Assembly (NCBI GenBank): GCA_046484405.1
Contig: JAWOIX010000034.1
Coordinates: 1-64,000 of the forward strand
Reading direction: 5' to 3'
DNA length: 64,000 bases
Origin: Pelovirga sp046484405
GTDB lineage: Bacteria; Desulfobacterota; Desulfuromonadia; Desulfuromonadales; Geopsychrobacteraceae
This document shows positions 1 to 11,573 of this stretch, piece after piece; position 1 is the first letter of the stretch; every line of letters begins with the position of its first letter. The position numbers and the translations under genes are program-made. The notes under the pieces are model-generated. The model worked only from the letters and a program-made list of their open reading frames with translations. It was not told the origin of the DNA and ran no database searches.

Positions 1-861
1 CCCAAGGGGCGGATCATTGAAATCTTCGGACCCGAATCTTCAGGAAAAACCACCCTGGCGCTGCACATCCTGGCCGAACTTCAGAAACAGGGCGGGGTTG
101 CCGCGTTTATCGACGCCGAGCATGCCCTCGATATCCAGTATGCCCAGAACCTCGGGGTCAAAGCCGACGACCTGCTGGTCAGCCAGCCGGATACCGGCGA
201 ACAGGCCCTGGAAATCACCGAAATGCTGGTACGCAGCGGTGCCATCGATCTGGTCGTGGTCGACTCCGTTGCGGCCCTGACCCCGCGAGCGGAAATCGAA
301 GGGGAGATGGGTGATTCCCATATGGGTCTGCAGGCGCGCCTGATGTCGCAGGCATTGCGCAAGTTGACCGGCATCGTCAGCAAGTCGAACTGCAGCATCA
401 TTTTTATCAATCAGATCCGCATGAAGATCGGTGTCATGTTCGGTAACCCGGAAACCACCACCGGCGGCAACGCGCTGAAATTCTATTCTTCCATCCGCCT
501 CGACATCCGCCGTATCGCCGCCCTCAAGCAGGGGCAGGACGTGATCGGCGGCCGCACCCGGGTCAAAGTGGTCAAAAACAAGGTTGCACCCCCCTTCAAA
601 CAGGCCGAATTTGATATCATGTACGGGCAGGGCATCTCGCGCGAGGGGGATATCCTTGACCTGGGCGTCGACAACGACATTATTGAAAAGAGTGGCTCGT
701 GGTTTTCCTACAAGGGCGAACGCGTCGGCCAGGGGCGCGAAAACGGCAAGCAGTACCTCAAGGAGAATCCCGCGGTCACCAATGACATCGAAAGCGCTCT
801 GCGTGAACTCTACGGCATTGGCGGGGCGAAGCTCAAAAGCACAAGCGACGTTGACGAGTGA
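1..861 (+). CDS. recA: RecA recombinase, 5' end missing
   Basis: RecA forms ATP-dependent filaments on single-stranded DNA, drives strand exchange and triggers LexA self-cleavage. The reading frame is open from base 1, so the start lies outside the window; by comparison with the usual position of the P-loop (near residue 66), about 55-60 N-terminal residues are missing. The Walker A motif GPESSGKT is at bases 28-51, the Walker B strand (LVVVDSVAAL) starts near 250, and the DNA-binding L2 region with NPETTTGGNALKF lies near 447-486. The C-terminus is short and acidic (STSDVDE). A PilT-family gene follows after 33 bases and recX comes after that, so recA and recX are probably co-transcribed across pilT. 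Identification is certain; only the truncation limits the entry. Confidence 0.97.
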   Translation, partial: PKGRIIEIFGPESSGKTTLALHILAELQKQGGVAAFIDAEHALDIQYAQNLGVKADDLLVSQPDTGEQALEITEMLVRSGAIDLVVVDSVAALTPRAEIEGEMGDSHMGLQARLMSQALRKLTGIVSKSNCSIIFINQIRMKIGVMFGNPETTTGGNALKFYSSIRLDIRRIAALKQGQDVIGGRTRVKVVKNKVAPPFKQAEFDIMYGQGISREGDILDLGVDNDIIEKSGSWFSYKGERVGQGRENGKQYLKENPAVTNDIESALRELYGIGGAKLKSTSDVDE

Positions 862-894
862 GGAATGACCCCCCATAAAAAGTGAGGCTTCATC

Positions 895-2091
895 ATGCAA
901 CTGAATCAGATCCTCGGCTTGGCCCTTAAATCGAACACGTCGGACATCCATCTGAAAGCCGGATTGCCTCCGGTCTTTCGCATTGATGGCAACCTGCGTC
1001 CTCTGCCCAAGGCGCCACGCCAGACCGCCGAGGGGCTGCGCACCATGTGTGAGGCGATCATGAACGAACGCCAGCGCAGCCGCTTCGAAGAGCAGAACGA
1101 AATCGATCTGGCCTACAGCGTGCCCGGCCTCGGACGTTTCCGTGTCAACGTGTTTCTGCAGCGTAACTCGGTCTCCGCGGTGTTCCGTACCATTCCCTTC
1201 AAGGTGGCCGATCTCGATGAACTGCAGTTGCCGCAGGTACTGAAGAAAATTTCTGAAGAAGCCCGTGGACTGGTCCTGGTGACCGGCGCCACCGGTTCCG
1301 GCAAATCGACCACCCTGGCGGCGATGATCGACTATATCAACAGCCATCGCACCGCCCACGTTGTCACCGTCGAGGATCCGATTGAATACCTGCATCGCGA
1401 TCGCAAGTGCATCATCAATCAGCGCGAAGTCGGCTTTGACACGTCCGGCTTTGCGCCGGCCCTGAAAAGTGCCCTGCGCCAGGATCCCGACGTCATCCTC
1501 GTTGGCGAAATGCGCGACCTGGAGACCACGACGACGGCCCTGGCGGCTGCAGAAACCGGCCATCTGGTGCTGTCGACCCTGCATACCATCGACGCCACCG
1601 AGACGATTTCGCGGATCGTCTCCATGTTCCCGCCCCATCAGCAGCGCCATGTCCGCCTGCAGCTCTCCAATGTCCTGCGGGCGGTGGTCTCGCAACGCCT
1701 GATCCCGCGCATCGAAGGCAAGGGCCGGGTTGCCGCCGTCGAGGTGATGCTGTCAACCGCGCGGATCCGCGAACTGATCGATGATCGCGATAAAACCGTG
1801 CTGATCAAGGACACCATCGCCCAGGGCTATACCACCTACGGCATGCAGACCTTCGACCAGGCTTTGATGGATCTGGTCAAACGCGAGGTTATCAGCTACG
1901 AGGAAGCCCTGCGCCAGAGTTCCAACCCGGATGATTTCAAGCTCAAGTTCTCCGGTATCGACTCCACTTCCGATTCCTCCTGGAGCGATTTCGAACGCGG
2001 CAAGGAGCAGGAACAGCACAAAAGCCAGGCAGCCGATGACCTGGTCGCGGAAAGCAAGGGTGATGAAGACGTCAAGTTCGACCGCTTCTGA
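895..2091 (+). CDS. pilT: PilT/PilU-family type IV pilus retraction ATPase
   Basis: This is a hexameric secretion-superfamily ATPase (398 aa) that powers disassembly of type IV pili at the inner face of the cytoplasmic membrane. Visible motifs are an N-terminal PAS-like domain (SDIHLKAGLPP), Walker A GATGSGKST at residues 131-139, the Asp box around VTVEDPIEY, Walker B (DPDVILVGEMRD) near 199, and the His box LSTLHT near 226. The C-terminal tail of about 50 residues is Ser/Asp/Glu-rich and longer than in classical PilT. Whether it is PilT or the accessory PilU cannot be settled from sequence alone; the ISYEEAL segment near the end is somewhat PilU-like. It sits between recA and recX, an arrangement that separates two normally adjacent SOS genes. 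recX overlaps its 3' end by 29 bases. Confidence 0.9.
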   Translation: MQLNQILGLALKSNTSDIHLKAGLPPVFRIDGNLRPLPKAPRQTAEGLRTMCEAIMNERQRSRFEEQNEIDLAYSVPGLGRFRVNVFLQRNSVSAVFRTIPFKVADLDELQLPQVLKKISEEARGLVLVTGATGSGKSTTLAAMIDYINSHRTAHVVTVEDPIEYLHRDRKCIINQREVGFDTSGFAPALKSALRQDPDVILVGEMRDLETTTTALAAAETGHLVLSTLHTIDATETISRIVSMFPPHQQRHVRLQLSNVLRAVVSQRLIPRIEGKGRVAAVEVMLSTARIRELIDDRDKTVLIKDTIAQGYTTYGMQTFDQALMDLVKREVISYEEALRQSSNPDDFKLKFSGIDSTSDSSWSDFERGKEQEQHKSQAADDLVAESKGDEDVKFDRF

Positions 2092-2551
2092 TCCGTTCGC
2101 TGTTGCCCTGCGCCTGCTCACCCACTCTGATTGCAGTACCGCCCGGCTGCGCGAGAAGCTGCAGCGGCGCGGCTTTGCTGCCGCACAGATCGACGCGGCC
2201 ATCGCCCGCTGTCAGCACTATGACTATCTCAATGATCGCCGCTACGCCGCCCTGCGGGCCCGTACCCTGATGCAGAGCGGCAGAGGGGTCGGACAGCGCG
2301 TGCTGCTCGATCTGCGGCGCCAGGGGATCAGCGAGGAGATCGCCCACGACGCGCTGGCAGCGGCCAGCGAAGACTTCGAACCGGAACTGCTGCTGCGCCA
2401 GGAGCTGGCGCGCCGCTTTCCCGATTTCGATTACGCGTCAGCGGATCAGCGGCAACGCCAGCGGGTTGTCAATTTTTTCCGGCGGCGCGGCTTTTCCGTT
2501 GCCCAGATATTGACCGAACTCCGTCAGGAGCGGTCTTTTTCTGATATTTAA
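2063..2551 (+). CDS. recX: RecX regulatory protein
   Basis: RecX binds along the RecA filament groove and limits filament growth. The protein is 162 aa, normal for the family, and shows the repeated three-helix pattern: LTHSDCSTARLREKLQRRGF, then YLNDRRYAALRAR, then GVGQRVLLDLRRQGI, and a last RRRGFSVAQIL repeat. I chose the ATG at 2063 because AAGG-type ribosome-binding bases precede it and the product then starts just before the first repeat; an upstream ATG at 1931 would add 44 residues translated out of frame from pilT. The gene overlaps pilT by 29 bases, which fits translational coupling. Function depends on the recA gene two positions upstream. Confidence 0.88.
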   Translation: MKTSSSTASDPFAVALRLLTHSDCSTARLREKLQRRGFAAAQIDAAIARCQHYDYLNDRRYAALRARTLMQSGRGVGQRVLLDLRRQGISEEIAHDALAAASEDFEPELLLRQELARRFPDFDYASADQRQRQRVVNFFRRRGFSVAQILTELRQERSFSDI

Positions 2552-2652
2552 GCCCTTTTCAAATCGCAGCACTTCCTTTAATATTCCGACTCTGTCATCG
2601 CTTTTTGCCACATAATCAGGCATGCAACACCCTGCTGAAAGGTCGTCGGCCC

Positions 2653-5301
<2,649 letters not shown>

Positions 5302-5323
5302 TCACCCTGACAGGAAGACGTCC

Positions 5324-6436
5324 ATGGCGGTGAACGGCATCGGCCACCCGGCAAAAAGCCTCCTCGTCGTCGATGATGACCCGCACACCCGCGAGCTCTG
5401 TGCCGGGCTGTTTGAATCCCTGCGGATTTTCCAGGTGACGGATGCGCGCCAGGCCCAGGCGCTCCTGCCCAACGAAACCATCGACCTGGTCCTGAGTGAT
5501 GTCACATTGCCCGAAATCGACGGGCTCGAACTGCTCCAGTTCATCAAGCAGCAGCAGCCCGATCTGCCGGTGATTCTGATGACCGGCCATTCTGACAAGG
5601 ACATCATTCTCAAAGCCCTTAAGGGCGGGGCTGAGGATGTCATCGCCAAGCCGATCGACGGCCTGCAGCTGCGCACCACGGTCGAGAAGGTGTTCGAGCG
5701 CCAGGCACTGCGTCAGGAGCTGGCGGATCTGCAGCAGATCGACCGCCTCAAACATGACTTTCTCGGCCTCATCTCGCACAAGCTGAAAACCCCGACCACG
5801 ACCATTTCCCTCTTTATTCAAAACCTTGCCGAAGGGATCGAGAATCCGAACGACGTCAATTTCCTCGAAATTCTGACCATGGTGCAGAAGGAGACTCTCT
5901 ACCTGGAAAAACTGATCCAGGATCTGCTCTACTTCAGTGAGGCCACCCTGCAGCAGGATGCCGGGGTTCTGGAATTGACCGACCTTGGCCAGGTGGCCCG
6001 CCAGGTGGTTGAGGAGCTGCGGGCAACTGCCCACGACAAATCACAGCAGCTTAACTTCGACATGCAGGTTCCCCTGACCGCGACCCCCCTGCTGCTGCAC
6101 CCGCAGAAAATCCATTTCGCCATTCGCGCCCTGCTGGACAATGCCATCAAGTTCACCCCCGAACATGGCACTATCAGCCTGTCAGGCGACCAGCTGGAAA
6201 ACCGCGTCCGGCTCTCGATCAGCGACAACGGCAACGGCATCACCCCAACGGAAATGACAAAAATCTTCAGCAAGTTCTACCAGGTCGATCCGCAGCACAC
6301 CGGCCAGGTTCCCGGCTTCGGTCTGGGCCTCTATTACGCCCGCGAGTTTATCCGTGCCATGGGAGGAAAGCTGCAGCTCAACAGCCGGCCGGGCGCAGGC
6401 ACCACCGCGATCATCGAATTTCACCTGCCCGGCTGA
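5324..6436 (+). CDS. Response-regulator receiver/histidine kinase hybrid
   Basis: This 370-aa cytoplasmic signalling protein has an N-terminal receiver domain (LLVVDDDPHTREL; phospho-acceptor Asp in SDVTLPEIDG; signalling Thr in MTGHSD; Lys in AKPIDG) followed by a HisKA helix with the phospho-accepting His in LISHKLKTP and a HATPase_c domain (N-box LLDNAIKFTP, G1 SDNGNGI, G2 GFGLGLYYARE). No transmembrane or sensor domain is visible, so input probably arrives by phosphorylation of the receiver. The ATG at 5324 follows CAGGAAGA. The gene lies 22 bases downstream of alaS and probably reads from the same transcript, and a weak terminator follows. Its partner and output are unknown; no response regulator is adjacent. 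Confidence 0.85.
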   Translation: MAVNGIGHPAKSLLVVDDDPHTRELCAGLFESLRIFQVTDARQAQALLPNETIDLVLSDVTLPEIDGLELLQFIKQQQPDLPVILMTGHSDKDIILKALKGGAEDVIAKPIDGLQLRTTVEKVFERQALRQELADLQQIDRLKHDFLGLISHKLKTPTTTISLFIQNLAEGIENPNDVNFLEILTMVQKETLYLEKLIQDLLYFSEATLQQDAGVLELTDLGQVARQVVEELRATAHDKSQQLNFDMQVPLTATPLLLHPQKIHFAIRALLDNAIKFTPEHGTISLSGDQLENRVRLSISDNGNGITPTEMTKIFSKFYQVDPQHTGQVPGFGLGLYYAREFIRAMGGKLQLNSRPGAGTTAIIEFHLPG

Positions 6437-6480
6437 AAAATCCCCACAGGGACAACTCCTTTCTTCGACGCAGCAGCTTT

Positions 6481-6502
6481 GGGGCACTTATAGCCCTTTT
6501 TT
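6481..6502 (+). terminator. Possible rho-independent terminator
   Basis: A short stem GGGGC/GCCCT (one G-U pair, 7-base loop) is followed by six T residues, 45 bases after the stop codon of the kinase gene. The stem is short, so the call is moderate. It would separate the alaS-kinase transcript from hslV. Confidence 0.45.
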
Positions 6503-6582
6503 ATTGCCACTTTTCTATGTTATGTTACGTCTTTTACTCGACCCGAAGCAGCGTCGACAGCACTTTTTTGCAGGAGTGATTC

Positions 6583-7113
6583 ATGTTCAAGGGAACGACC
6601 ATCTGTTCTGTCCGCCATCAGCATCAGGTTGCCCTGGGAGGAGACGGGCAGGTCAGCCTCGGCAACACGGTCATGAAGCATGGGGCACGGAAAATCCGCC
6701 GGCTGTACCAGGACCAGGTTCTCGCCGGATTCGCCGGCAGTACCGCAGATGCCTTTACTCTGTTTGAAAAATTCGAAGCCAAACTGCAGGAGTTTCGCGG
6801 CAACCTCCCGCGCGCCGCCGTCGCCCTGGCCAAAGACTGGCGCACCGACCGGATTTTGCGCCGCCTCGAGGCCCTGCTGATTGTCGCCGACAAGGATGTC
6901 ACCCTGATTATTTCCGGTGCCGGTGATGTTATCGAACCGGATGACGCGATTGCCGCGATCGGCTCGGGCGGCAGTTACGCCCTCGCGGCGGCCCGCGCGC
7001 TGGTTGCCCACTCCACCCTGAATGCGGAGGACATAACCCGGCAGGCCCTGAAAATCGCCGCCGACATCTGTGTCTTCACCAATGACCGGATTGCCATAGA
7101 GGTGCTTTCTTGA
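6583..7113 (+). CDS. hslV: HslV (ClpQ) peptidase subunit
   Basis: HslV forms the double hexameric, proteasome-like chamber of the HslUV ATP-dependent protease. The 176-aa protein starts MFKGTTICSV; the catalytic nucleophile is expected to be Thr5, so four residues rather than only the initiator Met must be removed, a variant seen in several lineages. The typical GDGQV and GNTVMKHGARKIRRL segments are present, as is the conserved GSGGSYALAAARAL near the C-terminus. The start ATG is preceded by GCAGGAG. hslU overlaps the stop codon, giving tight coupling. I could not identify a convincing heat-shock promoter in the 80 bases upstream. Confidence 0.96.
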   Translation: MFKGTTICSVRHQHQVALGGDGQVSLGNTVMKHGARKIRRLYQDQVLAGFAGSTADAFTLFEKFEAKLQEFRGNLPRAAVALAKDWRTDRILRRLEALLIVADKDVTLIISGAGDVIEPDDAIAAIGSGGSYALAAARALVAHSTLNAEDITRQALKIAADICVFTNDRIAIEVLS

Positions 7114-8438
7114 ATAATTTCACCCCCCGCGAAATCGTTTCGGAACTCGATCGTTACATCATCGGCCAGAAGGATGCCAAGCGTGCCGTCGCTGTCGCCC
7201 TGCGCAACCGCTGGCGCCGCCAGCAGGTGCCGGCGGAACTGCGCGATGAGATTGCCCCGAAAAACATCATCATGATCGGGCCAACGGGTGTCGGTAAAAC
7301 GGAAATCGCCCGGCGCCTGGCAAAACTGGCGCAAGCGCCCTTTATCAAGGTCGAGGCGAGCAAGTTCACCGAGGTCGGCTATGTCGGCCGCGACGTCGAA
7401 AGCATGGTGCGTGATCTCCTCGAACTGGCGATCAACATGGTCAAGGAAGAAGAGACGGCCAAGATGCAGATCAAAGCCGAGGCCAACGCCGAAGAGAGGC
7501 TCCTCGACCTGCTCCTGCCCGGCGAGGCGGACCGTTCCGCCGACAAGGAGGAACAGCGCCAGGGAACGCGCAATCGGCTGCGCAAACTGCTGCGTCTCGG
7601 CGAACTCGACGAACGCTTTGTCGAGCTCGAAATCGAAGTGAGCAGCATGCCGGCGATGGGCGTCTTTACCCCGCAGGGAAATGAAGAGCTGGGGCTGAAT
7701 ATCAAGGAGATGTTCGGCAACCTGTTCCCGAAAAACGCCAAACGCAAACGGGTCAAGGTGAGCGAAGCCCGCGAGATCCTCATCGCCAGCGAGGCGGAAA
7801 AACTCGTCGACATGGAAAACGTCACGACCCTGGCACGCCAGCGGGCGGAGCAGAGCGGGATCATCTTTATCGATGAGATCGACAAGATCGCCAGTCGCGA
7901 AGGCACCCATGGCCCGGAGGTTTCGCGTGAAGGAGTACAGCGCGATATCCTGCCGATTGTCGAAGGCAGCACTGTCAATACCAAGCACGGATCGGTCAAG
8001 ACCGACCACATCCTGTTTATCGCCGCCGGTGCCTTCCACATGGCCAAGCCTTCCGACCTGATCCCCGAACTGCAGGGACGCTTTCCAATCCGGGTGGAGC
8101 TCGACAGCCTTGGCGAAGAGGATTTCTACCGCATCCTGACCGAGCCGAAGAACGCCCTGATCCGCCAGTACCGGGAACTGATGAAAACCGAAGGGATTGA
8201 CCTGCAGTTCAACGAAGACGCCATCCGCGAGGTCGCCAAGATGGCCAAAGCCGTCAATGACCGCACGGAAAATATCGGCGCGCGCAGACTCCACACGATC
8301 ATGGAGAAACTGCTGGAGGATCTCTCCTTCAGCGCCCCTGAGCGCGGCGGCGAGAAGGTCGTCATCGGTGCCGAGCAGGTGCGCGAACGCCTGGCGAAGA
8401 TCAGCCAGGACGAGGACCTGGCGCGCTATATCCTTTAA
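7110..8438 (+). CDS. hslU: HslU (ClpY) protease ATPase subunit
   Basis: HslU is the AAA+ unfoldase that feeds substrates to HslV. The 442-aa length is normal. Walker A GPTGVGKT is at residues 57-64, Walker B IIFIDEID near 251-258, and the pore-loop region GYVGRDV and the C-terminal GARRLHTIMEKLLEDLSF (ending EDLARYIL, the tail that docks into HslV) are all present. The apparent start is a TTG at 7110 that overlaps the hslV stop (TTGA); no in-frame ATG lies near it, so a non-AUG start coupled to hslV translation is likely. The next gene, argB, follows after 74 bases. Confidence 0.96.
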   Translation: MNNFTPREIVSELDRYIIGQKDAKRAVAVALRNRWRRQQVPAELRDEIAPKNIIMIGPTGVGKTEIARRLAKLAQAPFIKVEASKFTEVGYVGRDVESMVRDLLELAINMVKEEETAKMQIKAEANAEERLLDLLLPGEADRSADKEEQRQGTRNRLRKLLRLGELDERFVELEIEVSSMPAMGVFTPQGNEELGLNIKEMFGNLFPKNAKRKRVKVSEAREILIASEAEKLVDMENVTTLARQRAEQSGIIFIDEIDKIASREGTHGPEVSREGVQRDILPIVEGSTVNTKHGSVKTDHILFIAAGAFHMAKPSDLIPELQGRFPIRVELDSLGEEDFYRILTEPKNALIRQYRELMKTEGIDLQFNEDAIREVAKMAKAVNDRTENIGARRLHTIMEKLLEDLSFSAPERGGEKVVIGAEQVRERLAKISQDEDLARYIL

Positions 8439-8512
8439 CCGCTGCAGCCGGCGGTCCGGCAGCGCCGCGCCCCCGGTCCGACACCTGTCCCGACACGACA
8501 AGGAAACAAGGT

Positions 8513-9403
8513 ATGGAAGAACTGATTGCCAAAGCCAAGGTCCTGATGGAGGCCCTGCCGTGGATTCGCAACTTTTACGGCACGACGATCGTCATCAAGT
8601 ATGGCGGTCACGCCATGGTCGATGAGCGCCTCAGGGAAAGCTTTGCACGGGACGTCATCCTGATGAAATACATCGGCTTAAACCCGGTGGTCGTTCACGG
8701 CGGCGGCCCGCAGATCGGCAAAGTGCTCGAAGCGATGAAAATCGAAAGTCATTTTGTCCAGGGGATGCGCGTCACCGACAGCGCGACGATGGACGTCGTC
8801 GAGATGGTGCTCGGCGGCAAGGTGAACAAGGAGATTGTCTCGAACATCAACCGCCACGGCGGCAAGGCGGTAGGGATTACCGGCAAGGACGGCGGCCTGA
8901 TCCGCGCCCGCAAGCTGGAGATGACTGCCGTCAATCCGGACTCCCTGACCCCGGAGATTATCGACATCGGCATGGTCGGTGAGGTCGAGCAGGTCGATCC
9001 CGCCATCATCGAAGCCCTCAAGCAGCACAACTTCATTCCGGTCATCGCCCCGATCGGCGGCGGCCTCGAAGGCGAAACCTACAATATCAACGCCGACCTG
9101 GTTGCGGGCAAGATCGCCGGGGCCCTCGCCGCCGAAAAACTGATCCTGCTCACCGATGTCGAGGGGGTCAAGGACAAGCAGGGACGGCTGATCTCCACCA
9201 TCGACATCCGCCGGGTGCCCGACCTGATCAACAACGGCACCATCTCCGGCGGCATGATCCCCAAGGTCAACTGCTGCGTCGAGGCGATCGAAGAGGGCGT
9301 TGCCAAGACCCACATCATCGATGGCCGCATGGAACATGCCTGTCTGCTGGAAATTTTTACCGACAAGGGGATCGGCACCGCCGTCGCGAGGTACACTTCA
9401 TGA
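8513..9403 (+). CDS. argB: Acetylglutamate kinase
   Basis: ArgB phosphorylates N-acetyl-L-glutamate, the second step of arginine synthesis. The 296-aa product has the amino-acid kinase fold with IVIKYGGHAM at the N-terminus, the VVHGGGPQI glycine-rich loop, a GLIRARKLEM segment and ILLTDVEGV near residue 215, ending with the arginine-effector region (HIIDGRMEHACLLEIFT). The long N-terminal helix before IVIKYGG is typical of hexameric, arginine-inhibited enzymes. AAGGAAACAAGGT precedes the start. Its stop overlaps the argD start (ATGA), indicating translational coupling. Confidence 0.97.
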   Translation: MEELIAKAKVLMEALPWIRNFYGTTIVIKYGGHAMVDERLRESFARDVILMKYIGLNPVVVHGGGPQIGKVLEAMKIESHFVQGMRVTDSATMDVVEMVLGGKVNKEIVSNINRHGGKAVGITGKDGGLIRARKLEMTAVNPDSLTPEIIDIGMVGEVEQVDPAIIEALKQHNFIPVIAPIGGGLEGETYNINADLVAGKIAGALAAEKLILLTDVEGVKDKQGRLISTIDIRRVPDLINNGTISGGMIPKVNCCVEAIEEGVAKTHIIDGRMEHACLLEIFTDKGIGTAVARYTS

Positions 9404-10593
9404 CCAGTACGCAACAATGGATCGAACAGGGACTGGAATCTGTCGCCAGCACTTACGGGCGCTATCCCCTGGTTGCCGCACGCGGCGAGGGGTGCTGGCT
9501 GATCGACACCGATGGCAAGCGCTATCTCGATTTTCTCGCCGGCGTCGCGGTCAACAACCTCGGCCACTGCCATCCGGCAGTCGTCGCTGCGGTGCGCGAC
9601 CAGGCCGGACGCTTGATTCACTGTTCCAATTTCTACCACATTCCGCAGCAGATCGAGCTGGCCCGCATGCTCTGCGAGCAGTCCTTCGGCGACCGCGTGT
9701 TTTTCTGCAACTCCGGGGCGGAAGCCAACGAAGCCGCGATCAAGCTGGCGCGCAAGTGGAGCACTGAAACCTTCGGCCCGCAGCGTTTTGAAATCATCGC
9801 CGCGCAGGCCTCTTTTCACGGCCGGACCATGGCGACGGTCAGCGCCACCGGACAGGAGAAGATCCAGGCCGGCTTTGCCCCGCTGCTGCCCGGGTTCCGC
9901 CATGCCCCTTACGGCGACATCGCCGCGCTGCGCGCCCAGGTCAGCGCGCAGACCTGTGCCATCATTCTCGAGCCGGTCCAGGGAGAGGGCGGGATCAACG
10001 TGCCCCCTGCCGGTTACCTGCAGGAGGTCCGCGAACTCTGCAACGAACACCAGCTGTTGCTCATTTTCGATGAAATCCAGACCGGTCTCGGGCGCACCGG
10101 CACCCTCTTCGCGTATCAGCATGACCAGGTTGAACCGGATATCATGACCCTCGCCAAGGCCCTTGCCGGCGGGGTCCCGATCGGCACCATGATCGCGCGG
10201 CGCCCCTATTCAGAGGTCCTTGGTCCCGGTTCCCATGGTTCCACCTTCGGCGGCAATCCCCTGTCCACGGCCGCCGGCGTTGCCGCCCTGACGGCACTGA
10301 GCTCACCGGAACTCCTTGCCCATTGCGTCGCCATGGGAGACTTTCTGATCACGGAACTGACCCGTCTCAAGGAGCGCCGCAGCATCATCCGCGCCATCCG
10401 CGGACGCGGCCTGATGGTCGGCATCGAACTTGGCTGCGAGGGGGCACCGCTCGTCAAGCAGGCCCTCGAGCAGGGCCTGCTGATCAACTGCACGGCCGGC
10501 AATGTCCTGCGCCTGGTGCCCCCGTTGATCGTCGAACGCGATGAAATCCGCCAGATGCTGGATATTCTTGACGGCATTTTTGAACAACTGTAA
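9400..10593 (+). CDS. argD: Acetylornithine aminotransferase
   Basis: ArgD is a class III PLP-dependent aminotransferase that interconverts N-acetylglutamate semialdehyde and N-acetylornithine. The 397-aa protein has FCNSGAEANEAAIKLAR, the PLP-stacking FHGRT region, the cofactor-binding FDEIQTGLGRTG, and the Schiff-base lysine in TLAKALAGGVPIG. ArgD enzymes often also transaminate succinyl-DAP, but this organism carries dapL, which makes that second role unnecessary. The start overlaps the argB stop by 4 bases. argF follows after a 64-base gap. Confidence 0.96.
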   Translation: MTSTQQWIEQGLESVASTYGRYPLVAARGEGCWLIDTDGKRYLDFLAGVAVNNLGHCHPAVVAAVRDQAGRLIHCSNFYHIPQQIELARMLCEQSFGDRVFFCNSGAEANEAAIKLARKWSTETFGPQRFEIIAAQASFHGRTMATVSATGQEKIQAGFAPLLPGFRHAPYGDIAALRAQVSAQTCAIILEPVQGEGGINVPPAGYLQEVRELCNEHQLLLIFDEIQTGLGRTGTLFAYQHDQVEPDIMTLAKALAGGVPIGTMIARRPYSEVLGPGSHGSTFGGNPLSTAAGVAALTALSSPELLAHCVAMGDFLITELTRLKERRSIIRAIRGRGLMVGIELGCEGAPLVKQALEQGLLINCTAGNVLRLVPPLIVERDEIRQMLDILDGIFEQL

Positions 10594-10657
10594 AACTTTG
10601 CGCCACAGTCCCCCAGGCGCGCCGGCCCTATCGCCGGATAATGCAGGAGCATGTGTA

Positions 10658-11569
10658 ATGAACAAAGATTTTCTCTCCCTGTCCGACTGGTCCGTGGCGG
10701 ACCTCGAAGGGATCTTCGCCCTGACCCGTGAGTTGAAGCACAAGCAGAAGAACGGCGTTGCCCATCACCTGCTTGCGGGCAAAACCCTGGCAATGATCTT
10801 TGAAAAAAGCTCAACGCGTACCCGGGTGTCTTTCGAGGTCGGGATGTACCAGCTCGGCGGCCATGCCCTGTTTCTCCACTCCGGTACGACACAGATGGGC
10901 CGGGGCGAGCCGATCAGGGACAGTGCCCGGGTCATGGCCCGCTATTGCGACGGCATCATGATCCGGACCTTCTCGCACGCCATTGTCGAAGAGTTCGCCG
11001 CCTGCAGCAGCGTTCCGGTCATCAACGGCCTGACCGATCTGAACCATCCCTGTCAACTGATGGCGGACCTGTTCACCGTCAGTGAACATCGCCCCGACTA
11101 TCGTGACCTGTCCTACTGCTGGATTGGCGACGGCAACAACATGGCCAACAGCTGGATCAATGCCGCCGCGACCTTCGGCTTCGAGCTGCGCATCGCCACG
11201 CCACCGGGCTATGAACCCGACGCCGGTGTTATCGCCCGGGCCCGCCAGGCGGGTGCCCGGCTATTCTTCACCAATGATCCGCGCGAGGCCGCCAGCGGTG
11301 TGGATATTCTCAACACCGATGTGTGGGCGAGCATGGGGCAGGAAGAGGAGCAGCAAGTCCGCGCCCAGGACTTTGCCGGGTTCCAGATCAACGCCGAGCT
11401 CCTCCGGCTCGCCGCCCCGGACGCCCTGGTGATGCACTGCCTGCCGGCCCACCGCGATGAAGAAATCACCAATGATGTCATCGAAGGGCCACAGTCGATT
11501 ATCTTCGACGAGGCCGAAAACCGCCTGCATGTCCAGAAGGCGATCCTCGCCACCCTGATGGCGGGATAA
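10658..11569 (+). CDS. argF: Ornithine carbamoyltransferase
   Basis: The enzyme forms citrulline from ornithine and carbamoyl phosphate. The 303-aa product has the carbamoyl-phosphate loop SSTRTRVSFEVG, the HPCQLMADLFT segment and the ornithine-binding HCLPAHRDEEI near the C-terminus. I chose the ATG at 10658 (MNKDFLSLSD) because GCAGGAG sits just upstream and the product then begins at the family's usual position; the frame is open 117 bases further upstream, but that stretch overlaps argD. The zinc-ribbon/RDD gene starts 4 bases after the stop. Confidence 0.97.
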   Translation: MNKDFLSLSDWSVADLEGIFALTRELKHKQKNGVAHHLLAGKTLAMIFEKSSTRTRVSFEVGMYQLGGHALFLHSGTTQMGRGEPIRDSARVMARYCDGIMIRTFSHAIVEEFAACSSVPVINGLTDLNHPCQLMADLFTVSEHRPDYRDLSYCWIGDGNNMANSWINAAATFGFELRIATPPGYEPDAGVIARARQAGARLFFTNDPREAASGVDILNTDVWASMGQEEEQQVRAQDFAGFQINAELLRLAAPDALVMHCLPAHRDEEITNDVIEGPQSIIFDEAENRLHVQKAILATLMAG

Positions 11570-11573
11570 GCGG

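Noticed and set aside
40..1695. Long minus-strand open frame (551 codons) opposite recA and pilT
   Set aside because: It lies entirely over two genes with strong family motifs; long antisense frames are common at this G+C, and its sequence has no domain-like pattern.
6975..8501. 508-codon minus-strand frame opposite hslU
   Set aside because: Shadow of hslU; no ribosome-binding site or domain, composition follows third-position bias of the opposite strand.
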